Assembly (NCBI RefSeq): GCF_028690125.1
Contig: NZ_JAQVBV010000022.1
Location: forward strand, 30,025-94,024
Direction: 5' to 3'
DNA from: Bacteroides sp.
GTDB lineage: Bacteria; Bacteroidota; Bacteroidia; Bacteroidales; Bacteroidaceae
DNA: 64,000 nt
The notes beneath the pieces were generated by a model. It saw nothing but the letters and a program-made list of their open reading frames with translations, searched no databases and was not told the DNA's origin. How positions within the stretch are numbered: position 1 is the first letter of the stretch; each line of letters begins with the position of its first letter. Made by a program: the position numbers and the translations under genes. This document shows, piece by piece, positions 35,118-43,868 of the stretch.

Positions 35118-36943
35118 TGCGCTATTTTTACTTTCATTTGACAATTCTTGCAATCAAACTCAAGACGGAAACGTTTTCCATCATTCGACACTAGATAATA
35201 AGGCTCTTTATAAGGTGACCTTTCCCGTTGGTGGATAGGACACCAACCCATACTATAACGCAAACAATGTTTGCAAAACATTAGTATAGCATCTTCTGCC
35301 TCTGTTTTTTCATAAGCCTCAGCAATATGCTGTACCCCATGATCCTGATAAAAAGAAGTGGCACAGGTATTCATTACATTCCCCAGATACGTCAAAGTTG
35401 TTTGAGGAAAAGCATGAGTAGTCTGTTTCCACACCGCCAACTCCTGACGGTAATTGATCCGACGGAGAGCAATCAGCTTTTCTACAACCTGACGACGAAG
35501 ATCAGCTAGCACCGAAGCCGGAAGGAACCAATTTTCCGAAAAAGAGATTTCTATCTTTTTCGATTCAAATGGAGTATTACCCAATTTGGCTAACTGAGTT
35601 TTCAGATTCTCTTCCTGCGTTGTACGCGCCAGCTCTTTGTCACGAGGAAGAGAGATGGTAACACTATTATCGTCTTCATCAGTGAAAGTTAAAGAGAAAC
35701 CGAAATTATTATCAGCAAGAAGAATATCAACCACCATCTTCCGTTCGGCAGATTTACGGGAAAGCAACCGTTCAAACTCTTGGTCGAAATTACGATAAAG
35801 TATTGTTCGGGGTTTAATGCGTGGCATTTCCTGCGGATAAAGTTTATTTCCATCCACCCGGTTAATGCGGAATCCCTGCAAACGTCCTTGTTCGTCTATA
35901 TAACAGACACCATCTCCATTATTAAATGATTTTAGTCCGGCAACAGTCAGATAGTTGCCCCGGGCTTCTTTCATGGTCCCCATCTCCTCCCCCAACGATT
36001 TAGGCGTATCAAAAGAAAAAATATCACGGTCACGTCCATGAAGGAAGTAATGAGTAAATCCCCGACTGAAACTTTTATCCAATTGTGGCTGAAATTCGAA
36101 ACGGGAGGTTCCCGAAGAAGCACGTACGTACTCGGGACGGCGGGCTAAGATTGCGTCCAGCTTCTGTCGGTAGGCAGCTGTCACGTTCTTCACATAAGAA
36201 ACATCTTTCAAACGACCTTCTATTTTGAATGAAGAAGCACCGGCATCCAGAAGTTGTTCCAGTTCATCGCTCTGGTTCAGGTCTTTCAAAGATAGTAAAT
36301 GCTTGTCTTTCACAATCACCTTTCCTTCGGCATCTACCAGATTAAAAGGCAAGCGGCAGAATTGGGCACATTCTCCCCGGTTTGCACTACGCCCAAAACA
36401 GGCTTGACTTACATAACACTGTCCGCTATAGCTCACACAAAGAGCACCGTGCACAAATATCTCCAAAGGAACTTCGGGACAAGTTTCATGTATCTTTTTA
36501 ATTTCACGAACCGACAATTCACGCGCCAATACCACCTGACGGAATCCTGCTTCCCAGAGAAACTTAACTTTCTCAGGTGTGCGGTTATCCATCTGCGTAC
36601 TGGCATGAAGAGGAATCGGCGGAAGATTCAGTTTCGTAATTCCCATATCCTGAACGATCAGCGCATCGACTCCAATCCGGTATAAGGCGTGAATCATCTC
36701 TTCCGTCTCTTTCAATTCTTCTTCTTTCAGTACTGTATTAACGGTGACGTAGATACGGGCATTATACAGATGAGCATGATTGACCAAGGTTTCAATGTCT
36801 TGCAAGGAATTCACCGCAGCCGCCCGGGCTCCAAATTTTGGTGCACCAATATAAACGGCATCCGCACCATGATTGACAGCTTCGATACCACATTCCAAAT
36901 TCTTTGCCGGAGCCAGAAGCTCTATTTTACGCTGTTTGACCAT
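35114..36943 (-). CDS. U32-family peptidase-like protein (YegQ/RlhA group)
   Basis: 609 residues. The N-terminal U32 domain begins IELLAPAKNLECGIEAVNHGADAVYIG and holds EIFVHGALCVSYSGQCYVSQACFGRSANRGECAQ with its cysteine cluster. A further CKHCLRYSMGWCP and a final CKNC-type pair follow; the length agrees with members that carry the extra C-terminal domain. Studied relatives (RlhA, TrhP) hydroxylate RNA bases rather than cut proteins, so tRNA or rRNA modification is as likely as peptidase activity. It starts 6 bp after metA. Confidence 0.88.
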   Translation of the reverse strand: MVKQRKIELLAPAKNLECGIEAVNHGADAVYIGAPKFGARAAAVNSLQDIETLVNHAHLYNARIYVTVNTVLKEEELKETEEMIHALYRIGVDALIVQDMGITKLNLPPIPLHASTQMDNRTPEKVKFLWEAGFRQVVLARELSVREIKKIHETCPEVPLEIFVHGALCVSYSGQCYVSQACFGRSANRGECAQFCRLPFNLVDAEGKVIVKDKHLLSLKDLNQSDELEQLLDAGASSFKIEGRLKDVSYVKNVTAAYRQKLDAILARRPEYVRASSGTSRFEFQPQLDKSFSRGFTHYFLHGRDRDIFSFDTPKSLGEEMGTMKEARGNYLTVAGLKSFNNGDGVCYIDEQGRLQGFRINRVDGNKLYPQEMPRIKPRTILYRNFDQEFERLLSRKSAERKMVVDILLADNNFGFSLTFTDEDDNSVTISLPRDKELARTTQEENLKTQLAKLGNTPFESKKIEISFSENWFLPASVLADLRRQVVEKLIALRRINYRQELAVWKQTTHAFPQTTLTYLGNVMNTCATSFYQDHGVQHIAEAYEKTEAEDAILMFCKHCLRYSMGWCPIHQRERSPYKEPYYLVSNDGKRFRLEFDCKNCQMKVKIAQ

Positions 36944-36949
36944 TCAGTA

Positions 36950-37867
36950 TTATTCAATATCATTAATATTATAAGGAGTCTCCTGATAAACAAAGTAGTT
37001 CAGCCAATTGGAAAACAGTAAATTGGCATGAGCACGCCAACGTACCAAAGGTCCTTTCTCCGGATCATTATCTACATAATAATTAAGAGGCATTTCAATA
37101 GGCAGTCCTTTGTCTAGATCACGACGATATTCGGTATCTAGCGTCAAAGGAGAGTATTCTGAATGACCGGTTACAAAGAACTCACGACCACCACGAGCTA
37201 CTACTAAATAAACACCCGATTCCTTTGATTCTGATAACAAAGTAAGCTCAGGAACTTTTAATATGTCTTCTTTCCTCACCTCTGTATGCCGACTATGGGG
37301 GACATAGAAGCAATCATCAAATCCACGGAAAATCGGATGTAAAGGTTCTAATACACAATGTTCGAAAATACCGAACATTTTCCGGTCCAAAGGGTACTTA
37401 GGCACTCCATAGTGATGATATAGTCCGGCCTGAGCTGCCCAACAAATATAAAGAGTGGACGTTACGTGTGTCTTAGCCCAGTCGAATATTTCCGTTATTT
37501 CATCCCAGTAATTCACCTCCTCGAAATCCATCTGTTCAACAGGTGCTCCAGTGATAATCATACCGTCATACTTCTCATTCCGCATCTGGTCAAAGTCCGT
37601 ATAAAACGCTTTCATGTGTTCTACCGGAGTATTTTTAGAAGTATGACTCTTGATCTTCATAAATGAGATTTCCACCTGTAGAGGTGTATTCGAAAGTAAT
37701 CTCACCAGATCTGTCTCCGTTGTAATTTTCAACGGCATCAGATTCAATATTACAATCCGTAGCGGACGAATATCCTGTTGCGTAGCACGGGAAGCATCAA
37801 TCACGAAGATATTCTCTTCCTTCAGCAGTTCTATCGCAGGGAGTCTATCAGGTAAATTTAAAGGCAT
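36950..37867 (-). CDS. metA: Homoserine O-acyltransferase (MetA), probably acetyl-CoA-specific
   Basis: 305 residues, normal length for MetA. The catalytic Cys is in ICWAAQAG at Cys142, and TGHSEYS holds the His and Glu. Residue 111, in TGAPVE, is glutamate. In characterised MetA proteins Glu111 marks acetyl-CoA users and Gly111 succinyl-CoA users, so this enzyme should make O-acetylhomoserine despite its usual name. It commits homoserine from ThrA to methionine. A -7 box TATTTTTG (37904-37897) is close upstream with a leader of about 20 nt, too short for a SAM riboswitch. Confidence 0.94.
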   Translation of the reverse strand: MPLNLPDRLPAIELLKEENIFVIDASRATQQDIRPLRIVILNLMPLKITTETDLVRLLSNTPLQVEISFMKIKSHTSKNTPVEHMKAFYTDFDQMRNEKYDGMIITGAPVEQMDFEEVNYWDEITEIFDWAKTHVTSTLYICWAAQAGLYHHYGVPKYPLDRKMFGIFEHCVLEPLHPIFRGFDDCFYVPHSRHTEVRKEDILKVPELTLLSESKESGVYLVVARGGREFFVTGHSEYSPLTLDTEYRRDLDKGLPIEMPLNYYVDNDPEKGPLVRWRAHANLLFSNWLNYFVYQETPYNINDIE

Positions 37868-38003
37868 ATTATTGCTATGTATTAGTAATTTGTTTGCAAA
37901 AATACGAAAAATATAGCATAAATAAGAAGAGTCTCTTATTTAGAAGAAGTACAAATTAAATCATTTTAATCATAGAATCATACCAAGTAACAAATAAAAC
38001 GCT

Positions 38004-38011
38004 TATTTTTG
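38004..38011 (+). promoter_or_regulatory. -7 box of the ferredoxin gene
   Basis: TATTTTTGCC matches the Bacteroides -7 consensus, 41 bp before the ferredoxin ATG; a -33 TTTG is not found. The metA -7 box (37897-37904, minus) is divergent from it in the same 184-bp gap. Confidence 0.5.
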
Positions 38012-38051
38012 CCAAACGAATTATAGTACTAATAATTTAAATCTTAAAAAA

Positions 38052-38222
38052 ATGGCTTACGTAATTAGTGACGATTGTATTGCTTGCGGAACTTGTATCG
38101 ACGAGTGTCCGGTTGAAGCTATCTCTGAAGGTGATATCTATTCTATCAACCCGGATGTATGTACTGATTGTGGAACTTGTGCAGATGTTTGTCCGTCTGA
38201 AGCTATCCACCCAGCTGAATAA
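38052..38222 (+). CDS. 2[4Fe-4S] ferredoxin, 56 residues
   Basis: The short frame begins MAYVISDDCIACGTC and contains two classic cluster motifs: C-x2-C-x2-C-x3-CP (Cys9, 12, 15, 19) and the same at Cys37, 40, 43, 47, i.e. DDCIACGTCIDECPV and DVCTDCGTCADVCPS. This is a clostridial-type bacterial ferredoxin that carries electrons in anaerobic metabolism, for example for pyruvate:ferredoxin oxidoreductase. It is a single gene with an A-rich leader before the ATG and a strong terminator 22 bp after the stop. Confidence 0.97.
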   Translation: MAYVISDDCIACGTCIDECPVEAISEGDIYSINPDVCTDCGTCADVCPSEAIHPAE

Positions 38223-38244
38223 TACAATCTACAAAGAAAAATTG

Positions 38245-38276
38245 AAAGCTGCTTTCCACGGAAGGCAGCTTTTTTT
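38245..38276 (+). terminator. Intrinsic terminator of the ferredoxin gene
   Basis: AAAGCTGC and GCAGCTTT pair around a TTCC/GGAA inner stem, followed by a run of T. A clear rho-independent terminator. Confidence 0.9.
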
Positions 38277-38322
38277 ATTAATAAACTATTCTGAAAGAAA
38301 TAAATTTAACAGAGATAGATAT

Positions 38323-38398
38323 CAGGCGAGATAAAACAAATGTGGCAGACTATTTTCCTATCCGGAAAATGTCCGCCACATTTGTTTTATCTTGCCTG
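38323..38398. terminator. 35-bp hairpin between convergent ferredoxin and aminotransferase genes
   Basis: The arms 38323-38358 and 38364-38398 are inverted copies with three or so mismatches around a 5-nt loop (TATCC). Its outer end CAGGC/GCCTG touches the aminotransferase stop. It would end transcription from the right and back up the terminator at 38245. The stem is far longer than a usual terminator. Confidence 0.7.
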
Positions 38399-38402
38399 TC
38401 GA

Positions 38403-39596
38403 TTATTTCAATTTAGCCAAGGCTTCTTTAATACGACAAATAGACTTTTCAATATTCTCATCACTTGTAGCATAGCTCATACGAATGCAATCAGGAGCAC
38501 CAAATGACGCACCGCCTACACAAGCTACGTGAGCTTCTTCAAGCAGGTATAGAGCTAAGTCATCTGAATCCTTAATCGTGCGTTCACCACAGCTCTTACC
38601 AAAGAAGCTATCGCATTTCGGAAACAGGTAGAAAGCACCTTGTGGTACATTTACTTCAAATCCCGGAACTTCTTTTGCCAACTTAACGATCAGGTCACGA
38701 CGACGTTGGAAAGCTTTCTGCATTTCTTTCACCGGCTCCTGTGTTCCTGTATAAGCAGCCTCAGCAGCTTTTTGAGATACAGAGCAAGGACCTGAAGTGT
38801 ACTGACCCTGCAACTTATTACAAGCTTTTACTAACCATTCCGGACCGGCAATAAAACCGATTCTCCATCCTGTCATAGCATAAGCCTTGGAAACGCCGTT
38901 TACAATCACTGTACGTTCCTTCATTTCCGGGAATTGTGCGATACTTTCGTGTTTACCAATATAGTTGATATGTTCGTAGATTTCGTCAGCAATTACCACT
39001 ACTTGAGGGTACTTAGCCAGCACAGCAGCCAATCCGGCCAATTCTTCCTTTGTATATACAGATCCTGTCGGATTGGACGGAGAGCAAAGAATCAACGCTT
39101 TTGTTTTTGGAGTAATAGCAGCTTCCAACTGTTCCGGAGTAATCTTAAAATCTTGTTCGATACCTGCCGAAACAATAACCGGAGTACCTTCCGCCAATTT
39201 CACCATTTCGGGATAGCTCACCCAATAAGGAGCGGGCACAATCACTTCTTCACCCGGATTTACCAATACCAGGATTGCATTACAAACAGATTGCTTTGCA
39301 CCATTTGCACAGGAAATCTGAGCTGCAGTATATTCCAGACCGTTCTCCTTTTTCAGTTTCTCAACAATCGCATTACGTAAAGCCGGATAACCCGGTACCG
39401 GAGAGTAGCGAGAAAAATTGTCGTCAATGGCTTTTTTCGCAGCTTCTTTGATGTGGTCAGGAGTATTAAAATCAGGTTCTCCTACACTTAAGTTAATAAC
39501 ATCAACGCCTTGCGCCTTGAGCTCATTACTCTTTTGCGACATAGCAAGCGTCGCCGATGACGCCAAGCTGTTCAAACGATCTGATAATTGATTCAT
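38403..39596 (-). CDS. aspC: PLP-dependent aspartate aminotransferase
   Basis: 397 residues, class I fold type I aminotransferase, 'AspB' type (Ib). Typical strings: VINLSVGEPDFNTP, a GYPALR segment, ANGAKQSVCNAI, SPSNPTGSVY, DEIYEH and the PLP lysine in GVSKAYAMTGWRIGF. It interconverts aspartate and oxaloacetate with glutamate and 2-oxoglutarate. It has 82 bp upstream of it with a near-consensus -7 (TTTATTTTGC), so it is possibly transcribed alone or with ribBA. Confidence 0.92.
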   Translation of the reverse strand: MNQLSDRLNSLASSATLAMSQKSNELKAQGVDVINLSVGEPDFNTPDHIKEAAKKAIDDNFSRYSPVPGYPALRNAIVEKLKKENGLEYTAAQISCANGAKQSVCNAILVLVNPGEEVIVPAPYWVSYPEMVKLAEGTPVIVSAGIEQDFKITPEQLEAAITPKTKALILCSPSNPTGSVYTKEELAGLAAVLAKYPQVVVIADEIYEHINYIGKHESIAQFPEMKERTVIVNGVSKAYAMTGWRIGFIAGPEWLVKACNKLQGQYTSGPCSVSQKAAEAAYTGTQEPVKEMQKAFQRRRDLIVKLAKEVPGFEVNVPQGAFYLFPKCDSFFGKSCGERTIKDSDDLALYLLEEAHVACVGGASFGAPDCIRMSYATSDENIEKSICRIKEALAKLK

Positions 39597-39678
39597 TTTG
39601 TATCTATTTTATTGTTGTTGAGTGAAATTGGTTGCAAAATAAACGATTTTATTTGATATATGAAAACAAAATGGCAAT

Positions 39679-40893
39679 TTACTTATTAAAATGTAATGTG
39701 TGGCCCATTCTTTCTTTCTTCGTTCTCAGATACCGTTCATTATACTGATTAGGAACTGTTTCGACAGGGATATTTTCGACAATCTCCAGTCCATAAGCTT
39801 CTAAACCTACACGTTTTACAGGATTATTTGTCAAAAGATTCATTTTGTGCACTCCTAACTCTCTAAGTATCTGTGCCCCTACTCCGTAATCACGCTCGTC
39901 AGCCAAATGTCCCAGACAAATATTAGCATCAACTGTATCCATTCCGTCTTCCTGAAGTTTATAGGCTCTCATCTTCTCCATCAAACCGATGCCACGTCCT
40001 TCCTGATTGAGATATACAACAACTCCCTTGCCCGCCTTGTCGATCATCTCCATTGCTTTGTGCAACTGTTCGCCACAATCGCAACGTCTGGAGCCGAAAA
40101 TATCACCGGTCGCACATGAAGAATGTACACGTACCAGAATAGGCTCATCCTCCTTCCAAGTGCCTTTAAACAAAGCAACGTGTTCCAGACCATTTGATTT
40201 CTGACGGAAAGGGATCAACCGGAACATTCCATGTTCGGTCGGCATATTCACTTCTACTCCTTTTTCTACGATAGATTCCTGTTTGAGACGATAAGCAATA
40301 AGATCGTTAATAGAAATCAACTTCAATCCATGTTCGTCCGCCATCTGCCGAAGTTCAGGTAAACGTGCCATTGTACCATCGTCACTCATAATCTCCATCA
40401 AAGCACCAGCGGGATAAAGTCCGGCAAGACGTGCCATATCAATAGCCGCTTCTGTATGTCCGGCACGGCGTAGCACACCTTTTTCCTGTGCATAAAGTGG
40501 ATTAATATGTCCCGGCCGCCCAAATGTAGACGGTGTAGAAGCCGGATCTGCCAACGCTAGAATGGTAGCGGCACGGTCGGTAGCAGAAACTCCGGTCGTA
40601 CATCCCTCCAACTTATCAATAGTAATGGTAAAAGGAGTACCCAATACGGAGGTATTATCACTTACCTGATGCGGTAAATCCAACTCTTTGCAACGGGATA
40701 CTGTGACAGGTGCGCAAAGTACTCCACGGGCATACTTTAACATAAAGTTTACTTTCTCAGGAGTTATTTTTTCAGCAGCTATAATTAAATCACCTTCGTT
40801 TTCACGATCTTCATCATCCACTACTATAACAAACTTGCCTTCTTTGAAATCGGCAATTGCATCTTCTATTTTATCCATTTTAATCTCTTCCAT
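39679..40893 (-). CDS. ribBA: Bifunctional DHBP synthase / GTP cyclohydrolase II
   Basis: 404 residues. The first half (about 1-205) is 3,4-dihydroxy-2-butanone 4-phosphate synthase: DDEDRENEGDLI and GVLRRAGHTEA. The second (about 210-404) is GTP cyclohydrolase II with zinc ligands in SSCATGDIFGSRRCDCGEQ and the QEGRGIGL motif. It feeds both branches of riboflavin synthesis. The LptF/G gene ends 5 bp upstream, so they form an operon. No FMN riboswitch is visible in the small gap. A second in-frame Met five codons in is an alternative start. Confidence 0.96.
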   Translation of the reverse strand: MEEIKMDKIEDAIADFKEGKFVIVVDDEDRENEGDLIIAAEKITPEKVNFMLKYARGVLCAPVTVSRCKELDLPHQVSDNTSVLGTPFTITIDKLEGCTTGVSATDRAATILALADPASTPSTFGRPGHINPLYAQEKGVLRRAGHTEAAIDMARLAGLYPAGALMEIMSDDGTMARLPELRQMADEHGLKLISINDLIAYRLKQESIVEKGVEVNMPTEHGMFRLIPFRQKSNGLEHVALFKGTWKEDEPILVRVHSSCATGDIFGSRRCDCGEQLHKAMEMIDKAGKGVVVYLNQEGRGIGLMEKMRAYKLQEDGMDTVDANICLGHLADERDYGVGAQILRELGVHKMNLLTNNPVKRVGLEAYGLEIVENIPVETVPNQYNERYLRTKKERMGHTLHFNK

Positions 40894-40898
40894 AACAT

Positions 40899-42797
40899 TT
40901 ATTTATTAATATTCTGTATGATGAATTGAATTTGTTCATTGTTCTTAATGATCCGCTCCATATCTCTAGACAATCTTACACGAAATGCCCAAATACGGAA
41001 ATAAAAGAATAAACCAATAGGGAATATAATTCCGGCAGCCAGATTTAGCCAATATTTATGAAACGGACGTATATGAGCAGAAACGGGAATTATAGGATAA
41101 TTGTTTAATGTATTCAACAAAGTAACCGACTTTGTATTGGACATTTCTTCTACCAATAGCTCTAGTTGCTCACTGATATCCACGACTTCATTATCCTTCC
41201 CGCCCGTCATCCATAATTTGAAATAATTCGGTGCTTTTGTCAAATGATTCTTAGTCATATAGGCTTTACATTCAACAGTAAGCCGGTCCAAGTCTCCCGG
41301 TAAACGTTCATAATCGGGATCGTTAATAACTACTTCTTTCTTAAACAGATGACGCAGACTCCGGATACCGACAATCTTCTTGAACCAATTAATATAAGCA
41401 TCGGCATTAAGCACCACCGAGTCTTTATTCGATTTATAGGTAAGAAAAAAACCTAAAGGAGCCAGGATGGCACTACTTGTCCACATCCCCATCCACACAA
41501 TCCATTTGCCGTCCCGTGCCATCTTATAACCTGTATTATCTATAATATAATAGATAATAAACACCATTACCGACACAATCACCGGCATACCTAGCCCTCC
41601 TTTACGGATGATACCCCCCAAAGGAGCTCCGATAAAGAAAAATAATAAGCAGGAGATTGAAATGGTAAACTTCTTATGCCATTCCGTTTGATGCTTACGG
41701 ATACGAGTGTCATTGTCCTCCATCTGGTAAGTTTTGAAAGAGATATCATTGGCTATATTTTCCGCCCGACCTGCCGCAGCAGTAATCACTTTCTGTTTCT
41801 GCACCAACGATGCCACGTCATAAAGGCTGTCAATATCATATGCCTCAATATCTGCTGCTTCTATCTTAATGGTATCTTCTTTATTCAATGTATATGACGG
41901 ACGGAAATTGCTCTGTGACACTTCGGTATAATATTGTCGTCCGATACTATCTCCCATCAACCTCATTGAATCAATAGAAGCTTCCAACTGTTTCATATCT
42001 TTAGCACTGGACTGTTTACTCATAATTTCACTGTCCACCATATTGAAGTCGGAATTAAACTCAATAATCGAATGCTTCTCACGAAATGATTCACGACGAT
42101 AGGGTACATTTTGCGATTTCAGATTCTGCGCCTTCAGGTTCTCAAACAAGTCACCACTGTATAAATGTAACCAAAGATGCTGTTTATCCGCAGTCATTTC
42201 CATACGACCGGAGTCAGCATAAATAATATGTGCATTTTCGAAACCATCCCTCAGGTTATAAATCAAGACATCATATAACATACCTGTATTTCGATTCTTC
42301 TTGGCTATCTTCAAATTGTAATCCGGTATCTCAGAATAGAACACTCCCTCCGGAATATCCACTTCAGGAGATTTCTGTTTCATTGAAAGAATCAAGGTTC
42401 CCAACTTACTTTGGGCTATAGGACCGACAACATTTTGAAAATAAAAGGAGACGCCAACCAGACCGCAGACAAAGATGGCAAGGGGGCGCATGATTTTAAG
42501 TAAAGAAATACCTGCCGCTTTCATTGCAAGCAGTTCATAGCGTTCGCCAAAGTTACCGAAAGTAATCAAAGAAGCCAGTAACACAGCCAATGGCAATGAT
42601 ACTGGCACCAACGTTAAGGCGGAATAAAAGAAAAACTGAGCCATTACACTCATTTCCAATCCCTTTCCTACCAGTTCATCCACATATCTCCATAGAAACT
42701 GCATCATGAAGATGAAGAGACAAATGAAGAATGTACCGATAAAAAGCAGAAAAAAGCTCTTAACGATAAATATATCTAATTTCTTTATGCGTAGCAT
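40899..42797 (-). CDS. LptF/LptG-family LPS export permease
   Basis: About 632 residues. Three membrane segments at the start (LFIGTFFICLFIFMMQF, ALTLVPVSLPLAVLLASLITF, PLAIFVCGLVGVSFYF), a large periplasmic beta-jellyroll region, and three more at the end, as in YjgP/YjgQ. It forms part of the ABC transporter that extracts lipopolysaccharide from the inner membrane. It is longer than Proteobacterial members (about 360), with an extra central and C-terminal domain common in Bacteroidetes. The ATG at 42797 is chosen because an upstream TTG at 42830 falls inside a -7 box (TAATTTTG, 42833-42826). Confidence 0.88.
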   Translation of the reverse strand: MLRIKKLDIFIVKSFFLLFIGTFFICLFIFMMQFLWRYVDELVGKGLEMSVMAQFFFYSALTLVPVSLPLAVLLASLITFGNFGERYELLAMKAAGISLLKIMRPLAIFVCGLVGVSFYFQNVVGPIAQSKLGTLILSMKQKSPEVDIPEGVFYSEIPDYNLKIAKKNRNTGMLYDVLIYNLRDGFENAHIIYADSGRMEMTADKQHLWLHLYSGDLFENLKAQNLKSQNVPYRRESFREKHSIIEFNSDFNMVDSEIMSKQSSAKDMKQLEASIDSMRLMGDSIGRQYYTEVSQSNFRPSYTLNKEDTIKIEAADIEAYDIDSLYDVASLVQKQKVITAAAGRAENIANDISFKTYQMEDNDTRIRKHQTEWHKKFTISISCLLFFFIGAPLGGIIRKGGLGMPVIVSVMVFIIYYIIDNTGYKMARDGKWIVWMGMWTSSAILAPLGFFLTYKSNKDSVVLNADAYINWFKKIVGIRSLRHLFKKEVVINDPDYERLPGDLDRLTVECKAYMTKNHLTKAPNYFKLWMTGGKDNEVVDISEQLELLVEEMSNTKSVTLLNTLNNYPIIPVSAHIRPFHKYWLNLAAGIIFPIGLFFYFRIWAFRVRLSRDMERIIKNNEQIQFIIQNINK

Positions 42798-42877
42798 CTT
42801 AAATAAGTTCTTCGTGCATTTAAGACGCAAAATTAGTATAAAAAAAGTAGCCTAGGAAATTTTTAATTGAAAGTTAA

Positions 42878-43264
42878 CTAAAATCCACCTGTTCTTCTTA
42901 ATTTAGCTACCTGTGACTCCCACAATTCTTTCATATCACTGACTTCATCCGGTTCTGCAAAATCTGTAATTTCTAATACATAGTCATTCGTCAGCTCATT
43001 AAAAGTCATTTTTATTTCGAAATAATCACGTTCGTTTTCGTCATCCAACCAACGGAAACGGATAAAAGAAAAAGCACGAATTGCTACTATTTCAGCACTC
43101 CTTTGCTCTGTTTTCCCCCAATAGAATTCCACAATCTTGTCATCGGATACTACTTTATCAGCAAACCAGTCCTCCAAACCGGTCGGTGTACTAATAGCTG
43201 CCCAAATAATATTTTTAGATGTAGCATTTAACAAATACTCCAAATGAATTTTTTCTTTTTTCAT
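42878..43264 (-). CDS. START-like (AHSA1/SRPBCC fold) protein
   Basis: About 128 residues. EKIHLEYLLNATSKNIIWAAISTPTGLEDWFADKV is the start of the SRPBCC/AHSA1-type fold and the sequence ends with a LWESQVAKL helix. Bacteroidetes carry this small cytoplasmic protein widely; ligand and role are unknown. The start MKKEKIHLEYLL is chosen over one ten codons upstream because the upstream part lies in the promoter region and does not resemble the family. It precedes the LptF/G gene by 80 bp. Confidence 0.8.
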   Translation of the reverse strand: MKKEKIHLEYLLNATSKNIIWAAISTPTGLEDWFADKVVSDDKIVEFYWGKTEQRSAEIVAIRAFSFIRFRWLDDENERDYFEIKMTFNELTNDYVLEITDFAEPDEVSDMKELWESQVAKLRRTGGF

Positions 43265-43435
43265 AGCAATTTCAAATTGTTTTGAGTGTGCCAAGATAAA
43301 TACTTTTTTCTGAATACACGGTATAAATCAAGCACTTTATTTAAAACTTCTTTCATCTTTAAGCCCTAAACTCCCTATATGAAGGGAAAGTAAGACTTTA
43401 TCATATAGAAAAAACACAAAAAAGTACTCAATTGT

Positions 43436-43466
43436 TTTGGAGATTATAAAAAATCATCTATCTTTG
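43436..43466 (+). promoter_or_regulatory. Promoter of the CAU-anticodon tRNA
   Basis: TTTG (43436-43439), 19 bp, TATCTTTG (43459-43466): a consensus Bacteroides promoter. The mature tRNA starts 22 bp downstream. Confidence 0.85.
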
Positions 43467-43487
43467 CACCCGCAATCGAGAAATGAT

Positions 43488-43561
43488 GGCGGGATAGCTC
43501 AGCTGGTTAGAGCGCATGATTCATAATCATGAGGTCCCCGGTTCAATCCCGGGTCCCGCTA
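43488..43561 (+). tRNA. tRNA with CAU anticodon (elongator Met or lysidine-type Ile2)
   Basis: A full cloverleaf: acceptor GGCGGGA paired with TCCCGCT (first pair G-U), D-arm with GCTCAGCTGGTTAGAGC, anticodon stem CATGA/TCATG around loop TTCATAA, and T-arm with GGTTCAATCC. CCA is not encoded. It is not an initiator: the anticodon stem lacks the three G-C pairs. Met or Ile2 cannot be separated without the lysidine-synthase identity elements. The 3' half is repeated at 43691-43736. Confidence 0.93.
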
Positions 43562-43584
43562 CGAAGTCGAAAGACTTTAGAATT

Positions 43585-43624
43585 AGACAATTAGGAGGCT
43601 TCCACTTCTGGTTGTCTTTTTTGT
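43585..43624 (+). terminator. Terminator downstream of the tRNA
   Basis: AGACAA and TTGTCT arms with an inner GGAGGCTTCC palindrome, followed by six T. A similar but weaker structure follows the tRNA fragment at about 43757-43790, with the shared string GACTTCCAC-like sequence. Confidence 0.7.
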
Positions 43625-43690
43625 TTTTAAGAGGTTTTGCACGCCATTTGCACACAACTCCTTCAAAAGGATGAAAAGGGGGGAATACAA

Positions 43691-43736
43691 AATTCATTAT
43701 CATGAGGTCCCCGGTTCAATCCCCGGATCCCGCTAC
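43691..43736 (+). repeat. Duplicated 3' half of the tRNA, att-site scar
   Basis: The 46-bp stretch repeats the tRNA from its anticodon loop to its 3' end (43519-43562). Only CATAAT to CATTAT, one inserted C and GGGTCC to GGATCC differ. No 5' half exists, so it cannot be a tRNA. Such direct repeats of a tRNA 3' end arise when an element integrates into the gene; the 128 bp between the copies would be what remains after loss of the element. The intervening sequence contains no gene. Confidence 0.75.
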
Positions 43737-43798
43737 TTGATAAAGAACAAGATATTTGAGAGACTTCCACTCTTGAGTGTGTTTTTCATATAAAAATA

Positions 43799-43830
43799 CC
43801 CCGAAAGTTTTTTATATTCAACTTCCGGGG
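43799..43830 (-). terminator. Terminator of the GMP-synthase-like gene
   Basis: On the minus strand CCCCGGAAGTT and AACTTTCGGGG flank a short AT loop and are followed by TATTTTTATA, 38 bp after the gene's stop codon. Confidence 0.8.
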
Positions 43831-43868
43831 AGTACTTTACTTTTAGAAAATAATTTAGTTTTATTTTA

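Noticed and set aside
37868..38051. SAM riboswitch upstream of metA
   Set aside because: The predicted leader after the -7 box at 37897-37904 is only about 20 nt, and no SAM-type fold is seen.
43488..43561. Initiator tRNA-fMet
   Set aside because: The anticodon stem CATGA/TCATG lacks the three consecutive G-C pairs, and the first pair is G-U rather than a C-A mismatch.
43691..43736. Second tRNA gene
   Set aside because: Only the 3' half is present; no D-arm or 5' acceptor strand precedes it.
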